Source of the DNA: JBOHUX01 sp050734915 | GTDB taxonomy: Bacteria > Chloroflexota > Dormibacteria > Dormibacterales > Dormibacteraceae | Assembly: GCA_050734915.1 (NCBI GenBank) | Contig: JBOHUX010000019.1 | Coordinates: 1 to 21,551 of the forward strand | Direction of reading: 5' to 3' | Length of the DNA: 21,551 nt | Shown: piece after piece, positions 1 to 9,369 of the stretch | Position numbering within the stretch: position 1 is the first letter of the stretch | Layout of the letters: each line of letters begins with the position of its first letter | Translations under genes and position numbers: made by a program | Notes under the pieces: generated by a model | Told to the model about the DNA's origin: nothing | Seen by the model: the letters and a program-made list of their open reading frames with translations, nothing else | Databases searched by the model: none

Positions 1-1458
<1,458 letters not shown>

Positions 1459-1483
1459 GTGGCGGAGGGCCCCGGACCCCCGT

Positions 1484-2839
1484 TCAGTGGTAGCCGATGG
1501 CCTCGTAGATGGGGCCGGTGTCGGGGGAGTTGTTGAACGAGACGTTCATGGCGTCCGCGGCCCAGGGGTCGTTGATCCAGTAGTCGTTGGCGCCGTTGCG
1601 CGCCTTGAGGGTGACGAAGTGGGTGCCGCCGCCGATGTCCATGCCCACGATCACCACCCCGCCGGTGTCGAGGTAGGAGTTGATCCAGGCCGCGCTCGGC
1701 CCCCACTGCTGGGTGGCCGGATGGCCGGGCACGTCGAGCGCCCCGTTGTAGAGGTACCCGTCGGGCGAGAAGTCCGCGGTGTTGGCGGCGATGGTGGCGG
1801 GGGTGACGGCGCCGAATCCGAAGTGGGTCATGACCATCGCCACGTCGGTCATCAGGCAGCCGACCTCCCAGACCTGGTAGGAGCTGGAGCCCATGTAGTC
1901 GTTGCCCCAGCGCGCGTCGCGCTGGTTGTAGTAGCGGCCCCAGCCATCGCTCAGGTACTCCGGGGCCACCAGGTCGCCGCCCGGCCCCGTCCGCGCCTGG
2001 GCGAAGGCGAGCAGGCTCCGGATCTCCGCCTGGTCGGTCTGGATCTGCCGGCTGAGGCCGTTGGCGGTCGAGATCAGGTTCGTTCGCGCCTGCCCGAGCT
2101 GAGCCTGGAGGCTCCAGAGCTGGTTGCTGGCCGCCGTCTGGACCGCGTACTCGTGCCGGAGGACGTCCTGCTGACGGTGGATGGTGTCCACCACGGACGC
2201 CTGCTGCCGGCGCTGGGAGTCGAGCTGCTGGCGCAGCGCCGCGATCTGCTCTTTCTCCCGCTTCAACTGCTGCGCGATCGCGTGGTCGCCGTGGACGAGC
2301 TGGCTCATGCTCATCATGCGATCCAGGAGGTCGGTGAAGCTGTTCGAGCCGAGCAGGATCGAGAGCTGGTTGCTGGGCGCCATCTTGTCCAGGACGCGCA
2401 CGTCGCGGTTGAAGACCGCCTGCCGGCGGGCGAGCTCTTTCTCGGTGCTGTGGAGCTGGTCGGTGACCTGAGCCTCATGCTTGACGAGTTCGTCCAGCCG
2501 GGCCTGGTTCGCGCTCAGTTGCCGGTTGACCGTGGTCAGGTTGGTGTTGATCTGGGCCAGCACGGCCTGGAGCTGCCCGATCTTGGTCTGGTTGGTGGCG
2601 ATCTCGCTCTGGATGGTCGCGCTCCGGGCGGCGATGCGGTCGAGCTGGGCCTGGTCGGACGCGATCTGGCTCTGCAGGTCCCCGATCGGATCGGCCTTCA
2701 CGCCGGAGGGGAGGAGCATGGCCACGAACAGGCTCGCGAGGACCGCGGAGGGGATCCGCAATCGGCGAAACGACGTCTGGCGGGACGTTGCTGGGATGCT
2801 CTGCAAGTTCGTTGTCTCGACGTCACGGCCGTGCCGCAT
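1484..2839 (-). CDS. Secreted coiled-coil protein with C-terminal C39-like cysteine peptidase domain
   Basis: The protein is about 451 residues. A hydrophobic signal segment (VLASLFVAMLL, ending near VKADP) is followed by roughly 200 residues of charged/Gln-rich coiled coil. This includes an ILLGSNSFTDLLDRM stretch like the coiled coil of PcsB/CwlO-type wall hydrolases. The C-terminal ~150 residues resemble Peptidase_C39_2: a YYNQRDARWGND entry motif, candidate nucleophile C328 in EVGCLMTD, H407 in GGTHFVTL, and WINDPW for the third catalytic position. It probably acts outside the membrane on peptidoglycan or peptides; the substrate is inferred. I chose the ATG at 2839 because a TTGACG/TATCAA promoter ends five bases before it. 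The reading frame is open to 2911, which would add 24 residues ahead of an already long n-region. It shares its architecture with the CHAP protein at 5105-6061. Confidence 0.8.
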   Translation of the reverse strand: MRHGRDVETTNLQSIPATSRQTSFRRLRIPSAVLASLFVAMLLPSGVKADPIGDLQSQIASDQAQLDRIAARSATIQSEIATNQTKIGQLQAVLAQINTNLTTVNRQLSANQARLDELVKHEAQVTDQLHSTEKELARRQAVFNRDVRVLDKMAPSNQLSILLGSNSFTDLLDRMMSMSQLVHGDHAIAQQLKREKEQIAALRQQLDSQRRQQASVVDTIHRQQDVLRHEYAVQTAASNQLWSLQAQLGQARTNLISTANGLSRQIQTDQAEIRSLLAFAQARTGPGGDLVAPEYLSDGWGRYYNQRDARWGNDYMGSSSYQVWEVGCLMTDVAMVMTHFGFGAVTPATIAANTADFSPDGYLYNGALDVPGHPATQQWGPSAAWINSYLDTGGVVIVGMDIGGGTHFVTLKARNGANDYWINDPWAADAMNVSFNNSPDTGPIYEAIGYH

Positions 2840-2844
2840 CGCAA

Positions 2845-2874
2845 TTGATAACGCCAAAGCCGCCCCTACGTCAA
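2845..2874 (-). promoter_or_regulatory. Promoter of the C39-like peptidase gene
   Basis: On the minus strand, TTGACG (2874-2869) and TATCAA (2850-2845) are separated by 18 bases. The -10 element ends five bases before the ATG at 2839, so transcription would begin at or next to the start codon (leaderless or nearly so). No Shine-Dalgarno sequence is visible. This is a pattern-based call. Confidence 0.55.
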
Positions 2875-2978
2875 ATCGAATCGCCGCCGCCGAACTTGCG
2901 CCAGGCCGCATCGGGGCGCCGGGAGCACCGCGGCGGCAGGCCGAATCCTGAGGATGTGAGGCAGGGAGCCCGGCTCCT

Positions 2979-3812
2979 CTAGATGGGGGTCAGGCCGGCC
3001 GGGGCGGGCTCCTGGCGGGCGCGGCGCCGACGGGTGTACCACCAGGCGAGGATCGCGAGCGGGAGCCCGACCACGAAGACGCCGATGGAGGTCCACTGAG
3101 CCTGCTTGAGGCCGAGCCAGAGCATGGGCTCGGTCGCGCGCAAAAAGAAGATGCCGAACTGGCTGATCGGATAGAGGGCGAGATAGGTGAGCCCGAGGGC
3201 TCCGGCGGGGACGCCCCGGCGCCGCAGCAGCAGCAGGATGGCCAGGATGAGCAGGGTGCACAGGGCCTCGTAGGCGGCGGCCGGCTGGTAGGCGACGCCC
3301 AGCAGAGGAGCGAGGGTGTGGGGATTGGTATAGCGCGTCGCCCAGGGCAGGTTGGAGACGGGGCCCAGGATGTCCCCGTTGATGAGGTTCCCGATCCTGC
3401 CGATCGGCTGCCCCACGCCCGCGAAGATGGCCCCCGCGTCGAACAGGACCCAGTAGTCGAGCTTGCGCCGCCAGCTCAGGAACAAGAGGGTGCCGAGGCT
3501 GAAGAAGATGGCCCCGAAGAAGGCCATGCCGCCCTGCCAGGCGGCCAGGATGTACTGGGGGTGGGTCAGGTAGTAGAGGGCTCCCGACTGGACGTCGAAG
3601 TAGAGCCGGGCGCCGATGAGGCCGAACACGATCGTCCAAAAGGCGAGGCTGGCGGCCTGGTCGCGGTCGATGCCGCGCCGCGCGACGTGCCGCTCCGCGA
3701 AGCCGAGCGCGACCAGGAACGCGACGGCGTATCCGACCCCGTACCAGTGCAGGGGGATCGGTCCGACGTGGAAGACCGGATCGATGGGGATGGTGATGAC
3801 GGCGTAGAACAC
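2979..3812 (-). CDS. lgt: Prolipoprotein diacylglyceryl transferase
   Basis: Lgt moves diacylglycerol from phosphatidylglycerol onto the lipobox cysteine of prolipoproteins at the cytoplasmic membrane, the first step of lipoprotein maturation. The 277 residues show the family N-terminus (IPLHWYGVGYAVAF), multiple hydrophobic membrane segments, and the family signature GRIGNLINGDILG. That signature has Asp where E. coli Lgt has Glu (GRIGNFINGE). The C-terminus is a short basic tail after the last membrane helix. Length is normal for the family. The start is a GTG at 3812 with no Shine-Dalgarno, but TACCCT lies exactly seven bases upstream, which suggests a leaderless transcript. It sits among secreted-protein genes, which fits an envelope role, although Lgt serves all lipoproteins. 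The identification is secure. Confidence 0.96.
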   Translation of the reverse strand: MFYAVITIPIDPVFHVGPIPLHWYGVGYAVAFLVALGFAERHVARRGIDRDQAASLAFWTIVFGLIGARLYFDVQSGALYYLTHPQYILAAWQGGMAFFGAIFFSLGTLLFLSWRRKLDYWVLFDAGAIFAGVGQPIGRIGNLINGDILGPVSNLPWATRYTNPHTLAPLLGVAYQPAAAYEALCTLLILAILLLLRRRGVPAGALGLTYLALYPISQFGIFFLRATEPMLWLGLKQAQWTSIGVFVVGLPLAILAWWYTRRRRARQEPAPAGLTPI

Positions 3813-3819
3813 CTAACGG

Positions 3820-3825
3820 AGGGTA
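3820..3825 (-). promoter_or_regulatory. Leaderless -10 element (TACCCT) of lgt
   Basis: TACCCT on the minus strand matches the TANNNT form and is followed by seven bases and then the GTG start of lgt. I see no convincing -35. The same geometry occurs before two other genes in this window (14530 and 17849), which raises its credibility. Confidence 0.5.
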
Positions 3826-3880
3826 CCCCGGCCGCGGGGGCGAGCGTCGCCGGGGAACGGTCCGAGCGCCGTCCGGCCCC

Positions 3881-4999
3881 TCAGTCGCCGATCGCGCGCC
3901 GGCGCGGCACGGTGACCCGCGCGGGGGCAGCCTCTCCCACGGCGATCGCTCCCGGCCGCGTGGACGCCAGCCAGGCAACAACCGGGTAGGTGACGGCCAG
4001 GCTGACGACTACGAGCAGGGCGTAGCGGAGCGGGGCGAACAGGTTGGGGGTCATCAGCCCCAGATAGGTGACGACCAGCACGTGGAGTACGTAGATCCCC
4101 AGTGAGTGCCGGCTGAGCCCGCGGATCGCCGGCCAGACGAGGCCCAGCTTGGGGCGCAGGCGGCGCCCCGCCCAGAGCACGCTGGCGACGATGGCGACCG
4201 TCATCGGCAGCATCGACGGCCACAGATAGGCGTAGGTGCTCTGGCTGAACCCGCGGTGGGGGACCAGGTTGCTCACCTCCAGCATGGCCGCGATCGCGAC
4301 CGCCGCCGCCAGCAGCGCCAGCCACCAGTAGCGCGACAGGTGCCTGAGACGCTCGTATTCGGAGCCGATCAGGCAGCCGAGGCTGAAGTAGCCGATCCAG
4401 AAGGGAGCCTCGAGGTCCGCCTCGTAGACGAGCGGCCAGGCGAGATGCCCGTGGAAGGTGAGCGCGAGCAGGTAGGTGTGGAGCCAGCCCAGGATCAGCT
4501 GGAGGGCCAGCGCGGCGACCGTGAAGGCGGCCAATCCCGCCCGGCCCCGGGGGATGAGCAGCATCACCAGGTAGAGCTGGGCGATGAGGAGCAGGAAGTA
4601 CAGGTGGCCGGGGCCCAGCGCCGCCCACTTGAGGATGCCGAGCGGGTCGGACGGCGTCTTGCCGAAGCCGGCTCCGACGAGGAAGAAGACGGGCGCCCAG
4701 ACGGCCCAGGGGACGAGGACCCGCAGCCAGCGCTTGCGAAGGAAGGCCCCCGGCTGGCGGGGGCGGCCACCGTAGGTCCGATAGAGGACGAGCCCGCTCA
4801 TGAGCACGAAGGCGGGGACGCAGAAGCGGGCGACGGCCACCAGCGCCTGGATCTGGCCGGTCAGGGGTGGGCTGCCGCCCCCCACGATCCAGCTCCCGCA
4901 GTGGATGAGGACGACGGCCAGCAGCGCGAACGCCCGGAGGAGGTCCAGCTCGTCGATCCACTCTCGCGCATGATGCGATTCATGAGCCTTGGATACCAC
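3881..4999 (-). CDS. Acyltransferase-3 family membrane protein (OafA/YrhL-like)
   Basis: The 372-residue, very hydrophobic protein has about ten predicted membrane segments. The N-terminus (LDLLRAFALLAVVLIHCGSW) carries the Arg and His that mark the acyltransferase-3 family. Members transfer acyl groups, often acetyl, onto surface sugars, peptidoglycan, antibiotics or lipids; the acceptor here cannot be told. The start is taken as GTG at 4999, placing a hydrophilic stretch of about 15 residues before the first helix, with a TATCAG element six bases upstream. It lies between lgt and a secreted CHAP hydrolase, all on the same strand, so an envelope-modification role is plausible. Family confidence is high; substrate is unknown. 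Confidence 0.88.
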   Translation of the reverse strand: MVSKAHESHHAREWIDELDLLRAFALLAVVLIHCGSWIVGGGSPPLTGQIQALVAVARFCVPAFVLMSGLVLYRTYGGRPRQPGAFLRKRWLRVLVPWAVWAPVFFLVGAGFGKTPSDPLGILKWAALGPGHLYFLLLIAQLYLVMLLIPRGRAGLAAFTVAALALQLILGWLHTYLLALTFHGHLAWPLVYEADLEAPFWIGYFSLGCLIGSEYERLRHLSRYWWLALLAAAVAIAAMLEVSNLVPHRGFSQSTYAYLWPSMLPMTVAIVASVLWAGRRLRPKLGLVWPAIRGLSRHSLGIYVLHVLVVTYLGLMTPNLFAPLRYALLVVVSLAVTYPVVAWLASTRPGAIAVGEAAPARVTVPRRRAIGD

Positions 5000-5005
5000 T
5001 TAATA

Positions 5006-5011
5006 CTGATA
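5006..5011 (-). promoter_or_regulatory. Possible -10 element (TATCAG) of the acyltransferase gene
   Basis: TATCAG is located six bases before the GTG start, inside an unusually AT-rich stretch (about 4995-5025) for this genome. There is no clear -35 at standard spacing and no Shine-Dalgarno. It is consistent with, but weaker than, the TANNNT sites elsewhere in the window. Confidence 0.3.
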
Positions 5012-5104
5012 GTCTCATGTTTGACGCGGCGCCTGCAGGGGCCACGGCGGCGGGCGCCGGGCGGATCGATGCTTCCGGAGGGAAAAGGCGGCCGGCCTCG
5101 TGCC

Positions 5105-6061
5105 TCAGCCCTTGCCGTAGATGAAGCCGATCAGGGGCACCTGACCGCGGCGGATGGTCCGGTAGTCCACCTTCGCCCACCCCACCTCGTTCATCTCGGA
5201 GACGGTCCAGGAGCCGTCGGGATGGATGGACTCCACGTAGGCGACGTGGCCGTAGGAGCTCTCGTCGGTGACCATCACGGCGCCCACCACGGGCGTCTGG
5301 CCCTCCGCGTAGCCGTAGGCGCGGGCGTTCGGCCACCATTCGAGGGCGTTGCCGTACCAGGGGATGTACCGCTTGTTGGCCACCCACCAGGTGCAGTAGC
5401 CGTAGTCGAAGTGGTTCCGCCCCGAACCGGTGCCCGAGTAGCGGACCGCCGATCCCTGCGCGGCCTGCTGGGCCAGCGACGCCGCCGTCGCACGGAGCTC
5501 GGCGTCACGGGCGGCGCCCAGCATGGCGCGGGCGTTGGCGGCCACGGCCAGGGCCTGGCGGCGAGCCGCCTCGATCTTGCCCAGCTGCACCCTCGCCTGG
5601 TCGTGGGCGACCTGGTCCTGGTGTCCAAGCTGCACGGCCTGGTCCACGAGCTTGGTCTGCTTGCTGGCCAGCAGCTGCACCTGCGCCAGCTCGCCCATGA
5701 ACTCGGAGATGCTGGGCGAGCTGATCAGCATGACGAGCGGGCTCTGGGACTGCTCGTAGTCGAAGCGGGCCATCGCCTTCAGCTGCGCTCGGACCTTGTC
5801 CTCCTGCCTGCGGTCGGCGGCCAGCTTGCGGTTCAGCTTGTCCAGCTCGCCCTGTGCCTTCTCGACCTGGTTGTTCAGCGCGGCGAGGCGGGCGCTGTCC
5901 TCACTGAGCTGCCGGGTGAGCTCCACGACCCGCTGGGCGGCGCCCCCGTAACCGACGCCGCCGGCGATCGCGCCCGCCGGCGTGGCCTGAAGGGGAAGGG
6001 TCGCCAGGACCGGGAAGAGGGCGGCCAGCAGGCCCAGGAATATGTTGCGAATCTTCTTCAT
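5105..6061 (-). CDS. Secreted coiled-coil CHAP-domain peptidoglycan hydrolase
   Basis: The 318 residues begin MKKIRNIFLGLLAALFPV, a clear signal peptide, with cleavage likely near residues 27-31. A coiled coil at about 40-190 (ELTRQLSEDSARLAALNNQ onward) includes an SPLVMLISSPSISEFMGEL element like that of PcsB-type proteins. The C-terminal CHAP domain (about 210-318) shows candidate catalytic C223 in GYCTWWVAN and H272 in GHVAYVE, with SEMNE supplying a possible third residue. CHAP enzymes act as peptidoglycan amidases or endopeptidases; in PcsB- and CwlO-like proteins the coiled coil mediates control by FtsEX. No ftsEX is visible here, so that partnership is only an analogy. The ATG follows a weak GGGA Shine-Dalgarno and a TTGACA -35 further upstream. 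Confidence 0.88.
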   Translation of the reverse strand: MKKIRNIFLGLLAALFPVLATLPLQATPAGAIAGGVGYGGAAQRVVELTRQLSEDSARLAALNNQVEKAQGELDKLNRKLAADRRQEDKVRAQLKAMARFDYEQSQSPLVMLISSPSISEFMGELAQVQLLASKQTKLVDQAVQLGHQDQVAHDQARVQLGKIEAARRQALAVAANARAMLGAARDAELRATAASLAQQAAQGSAVRYSGTGSGRNHFDYGYCTWWVANKRYIPWYGNALEWWPNARAYGYAEGQTPVVGAVMVTDESSYGHVAYVESIHPDGSWTVSEMNEVGWAKVDYRTIRRGQVPLIGFIYGKG

Positions 6062-6101
6062 AGCGGCAATCCCAGCGGAAACTTGCGAGCACGGACTCAG
6101 A

Positions 6102-6107
6102 TGTCAA
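6102..6107 (-). promoter_or_regulatory. Candidate -35 (TTGACA) of the CHAP hydrolase gene
   Basis: A perfect TTGACA lies on the minus strand 40 bases before the ATG at 6061. The -10 expected 17-18 bases downstream is poor (CAAGTT/AAGTTT), so only the -35 half is convincing. Confidence 0.35.
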
Positions 6108-6266
6108 GGCCGGCCGGGGCGGCTCCAAGACCGCCGCAGCGCGCTGTTCCGGTCGTACGACGGTCCCGCCAGCCCGGGCTTCGAGTTGGACGACCGTGGC
6201 GCCCTTCCCCCGAAGAGCGGTGGCAGGATAGCGCATAGGGGGGGCGCGATGTCCAGTGGGGTGGTG

Positions 6267-6317
6267 AAGAAGAAACAAGGAAGCTCCCGCCCCGCCTGCG
6301 GGGATGCCCGGGCGGGG
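6267..6317 (-). terminator. Possible terminator after msrA (end of the his operon)
   Basis: Read on the minus strand, CCCCGCC (6317-6311) can pair with GGCGGGG (6296-6290) across a 14-base loop, and a T-rich stretch (CTTCCTTGTTTCTTCTTC) follows about seven bases after the stem. It lies 27 bases past the msrA stop. The T-tract is offset and interrupted, so it is an imperfect intrinsic terminator. Confidence 0.35.
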
Positions 6318-6343
6318 ATGGCGGCCAGGAGCGTAGCGAAGGG

Positions 6344-7063
<720 letters not shown>

Positions 7064-7065
7064 TG

Positions 7066-7413
7066 CTACCCGATCGACGTCCGTCCCATTCCAGGTTCAG
7101 CTTCGAAACAGGACCGGCGGCCGAGGTGGCAGGCGGGGCCGTCCGCGTGCACGACCAGAAGGACGGCATCGCCGTCACAATCGCGCTCGATCCTCTCCAC
7201 GTGGAGCACGTTGCCGGAGCTCTCCCCCTTCCTCCAGAGCCGGCTCCGGCTCCGGCTCCAGAAGTGCGCCTCGCCGGTCGCGAGGGTGAGCCGGTAGGCC
7301 TCCCGATCCATGTGCGCCACCATCAGCACGGCTCGGTCCTCCACCGACTGCGCCACCGCCACCAGGAGGCCATCCTCACCGAACCGCAGGTGATCCGCGC
7401 CGGGCGCCCTCAC
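7066..7413 (-). CDS. hisI: Phosphoribosyl-AMP cyclohydrolase (HisI, without HisE domain)
   Basis: HisI opens the adenine ring of phosphoribosyl-AMP, the third step of histidine synthesis, in the cytoplasm. The 115-residue protein shows the family core: VLMVAHMDREAY, FWSRSRSRLWRKGESSGN, DCDGDAVLLVV, and GPACHLGRRSC with the cysteines and histidine that bind Zn/Mg. The start is the GTG at 7413, whose GTGA overlaps the hisF stop by four bases. Its length is that of stand-alone HisI. The HisE pyrophosphatase domain, often fused at the C-terminus, is absent, and no hisE is seen elsewhere in the window. A CCGGCT triplication at 7240-7257 encodes part of the SRSRSR stretch. Confidence 0.95.
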   Translation of the reverse strand: MRAPGADHLRFGEDGLLVAVAQSVEDRAVLMVAHMDREAYRLTLATGEAHFWSRSRSRLWRKGESSGNVLHVERIERDCDGDAVLLVVHADGPACHLGRRSCFEAEPGMGRTSIG

Positions 7414-8168
7414 AGGCGAGCCGGGACCCCCGCGGCCACCAGCTGGCGCTTGGTCTCCGCGATCGTGATGTCGCCGCTGTGGAAGATGGAGGCCGCCAAG
7501 GCCGCGTCCGCGGCGCCCCGCGTCAGCACATCGGCGAGGTCCCGGGGATGTCCCGCGCCTCCCGACGCGATGACGGGAATGCCGACCGTGGTCGCCACCC
7601 GGCGCGTCAGCTCGACCTCGTACCCGCTCCGGCCGCCGTCGGCGTCGATGCTGGTGAGCAGGATCTCTCCGGCCCCCCTTCGTTCTGCCTCGAGCGCCCA
7701 GTCGATCGCCTCCCGGCCGGTCGCGCGGCGGCCGCCGTGGGTGAAGACCTCCCAGCTTCCCGGTTCCCGCCTCCGGGCGTCGATGGCGATCACCACGCAC
7801 TGGGATCCGAACGCCTCGGCGCAGCGGGTTATGAGGCCCGGGTCGAGCACGGCCGCGGTCTGGATGCAGACCTTGTCGGCGCCCGCCCGAAGCAGCGCCC
7901 AGGCGTCGCGCTCGCCGCGCACGCCGCCCCCGACCGCCAGGGGGACGAAGACCTGGCGGGCGGTCCGCTCGATGACGTCGATGATCGGGCCGCGATCCGC
8001 GGCGGACGCCTCGATGTCGAGGAACACCAGCTCATCGGCGCCCTGCTCCGAGTACCGGCCGGCCAACTCGACGGGATCGCCGGCGTCCCTGACGCCCTCG
8101 AAGCGGACGCCCTTGACCACCCGCCCATCACGAACGTCGAGGCAGGCGATCACGCGCTTCAGCAGCAT
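7410..8168 (-). CDS. hisF: Imidazole glycerol phosphate synthase subunit HisF
   Basis: HisF is the (beta/alpha)8-barrel cyclase subunit that uses ammonia from HisH to turn PRFAR into imidazole glycerol phosphate and AICAR. The 252 residues begin MLLKRVIACLDVRDGRVVKG, with catalytic D11. The second catalytic Asp is in VIAIDARR (about residue 130). Phosphate-binding loops VGGGVR and ASGGAG and the LTSIDADG motif are present. Length is standard. The ATG lies inside the end of hisH (ten-base overlap), and the stop overlaps the hisI start, so the three genes are translationally coupled. In many bacteria hisA sits between hisH and hisF; here it has moved to a divergent position. Confidence 0.97.
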   Translation of the reverse strand: MLLKRVIACLDVRDGRVVKGVRFEGVRDAGDPVELAGRYSEQGADELVFLDIEASAADRGPIIDVIERTARQVFVPLAVGGGVRGERDAWALLRAGADKVCIQTAAVLDPGLITRCAEAFGSQCVVIAIDARRREPGSWEVFTHGGRRATGREAIDWALEAERRGAGEILLTSIDADGGRSGYEVELTRRVATTVGIPVIASGGAGHPRDLADVLTRGAADAALAASIFHSGDITIAETKRQLVAAGVPARL

Positions 8169-8779
8169 CGAGCCGCCCTCGCGGCGGCGAACCGGGCGAA
8201 CCTCTCCAGGACGCCGAGCCCGACCGGACCGCTTCGCTCGGGATGGAACTGCACCCCCACCAGGCGGCCTTGAGCGATCACGCTCACGAAGCGGGCACCG
8301 TGGGTGGTCGTGCCGGCCACCACGCCCCTCTCGCGGGGCCTGACAGCATACGAGTGCGAGAAGTAGGCGGCCCTGCCCTCCAGCCCCTCCAGTACGGGAT
8401 GGAGGCGCACGCGCTCGATCGTGTTCCAGCCGACGTGGGGAATCTTGCCGGGGCCCTCCATCCGCTCGACGCGGCCGGGCACGATGCCGAGACAGCGGGA
8501 GTGGTCCTCGGCGCTGGCCTCGAAGAGGAGCTGGAGCCCGAGGCAGATGCCGAGGTAGGCGGCGCCGCGCTCGAGGGCGTCCCGGATGGCAACATCCAGC
8601 CCCCGCCTCCTCAACTCCGCCATCGCCGGTCCGGCCGCCCCGACGCCCGGGAAGATGATCGCGCCGGCGGCCTCCAGCCCGGCCCCGTCACCGGCGATCC
8701 GGCTCGCCAGGCCGAGCCACGCAAGGGCGTTCCGCACGCTTCCCAGGTTGCCGGCGCCGTAATCCACGATCGCGATCAC
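8159..8779 (-). CDS. hisH: Imidazole glycerol phosphate synthase glutaminase subunit HisH
   Basis: HisH is the class I glutamine amidotransferase that supplies ammonia to HisF. The 206 residues start IAIVDYGAGNLGSVRNAL, a near-consensus HisH N-terminus. The nucleophile is the Cys in LGICLGLQLLF (near residue 78), and the catalytic His-Glu pair is in VGVQFHPERSG. The oxyanion region PGVGA and the GWN/YFSHSYAV motifs are also present. The start is a GTG at 8779 whose GTGA overlaps the hisB stop by four bases. It is the normal size for the family and its partner hisF follows directly. Confidence 0.97.
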   Translation of the reverse strand: MIAIVDYGAGNLGSVRNALAWLGLASRIAGDGAGLEAAGAIIFPGVGAAGPAMAELRRRGLDVAIRDALERGAAYLGICLGLQLLFEASAEDHSRCLGIVPGRVERMEGPGKIPHVGWNTIERVRLHPVLEGLEGRAAYFSHSYAVRPRERGVVAGTTTHGARFVSVIAQGRLVGVQFHPERSGPVGLGVLERFARFAAARAARCC

Positions 8780-9369
8780 AGGACGCCCTTGGTGCTGGGC
8801 ACCGCGCCGGCCAGGGCCGGATCGGGAGCGCAGGCGCGCCGGAGGGCGAGGGCGAGCGCCTTGAAGGCGGCCTCGACCATGTGGTGGTCGTCGCGGCCGG
8901 TGGCGCTGAGGTGCAGCGTGACGCCACCGCGGAGGGCGAACGTCTCCAGGAAGTGTGGGATCAGGCTCGCCGGCAGGGTACCCAGCGCCCGCCCCGCCAG
9001 CGGCAGCGTGACGGTGGCGTGGCCACGGCCGGCGAGGTCGACGGCGGCCGAGGCGAGGCTCTCGTCGAGCGGCGCCGCGGCGTCCCCGAAGCGATGGATG
9101 CCCGCCCTTTCGCCGAGAGCGGCCGCAAAGGCTTCGCCGAGCACGATCGCCACGTCCTCGGTGGTGTGGTGCGCGTCCACCTCCAGGTCCCCTCGTGCGG
9201 CGACGGCGAGGTCGAAGCGGCCATGGACCGTCAGCGCCCGAAGCATGTGGTCCAGGAATGGAAGCCCGGTCGCGATCTCGGCCGCGCCCCTCCCGTCGAG
9301 CCGCAGATCGACCTCGACGCTGGTCTCCGCGGTCCGCCGGCTGACGCTCGCGCGCCGTTCAGCCGCCAT
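8776..9369 (-). CDS. hisB: Imidazoleglycerol-phosphate dehydratase (monofunctional HisB)
   Basis: HisB dehydrates imidazole glycerol phosphate to imidazole acetol phosphate. The 197 residues show the manganese-binding histidine motifs FLDHML, DAHHTTEDVAI and, near the C-terminus, DDHHMVEAAFK, together with GDAAAPLDES. Only the dehydratase is present; the N-terminal histidinol-phosphatase domain of enterobacterial HisB is absent. The ATG at 9369 lies 11 bases inside the end of hisD/hisC. The frame is open further upstream, but that extension is low-complexity shadow sequence of hisC. It ends VPSTKGVL, a typical HisB C-terminus. Confidence 0.96.
   Translation of the reverse strand: MAAERRASVSRRTAETSVEVDLRLDGRGAAEIATGLPFLDHMLRALTVHGRFDLAVAARGDLEVDAHHTTEDVAIVLGEAFAAALGERAGIHRFGDAAAPLDESLASAAVDLAGRGHATVTLPLAGRALGTLPASLIPHFLETFALRGGVTLHLSATGRDDHHMVEAAFKALALALRRACAPDPALAGAVPSTKGVL

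Noticed and set aside
4106..6238. 710-codon plus-strand open frame opposite the acyltransferase and CHAP genes
   Set aside because: No recognisable domain, low-complexity composition, spans two real genes and the gap between them.
7240..7259. Tandem CCGGCT repeat
   Set aside because: Explained by the conserved SRSR motif of HisI plus one extra Ser-Arg; not a separate repeat element.
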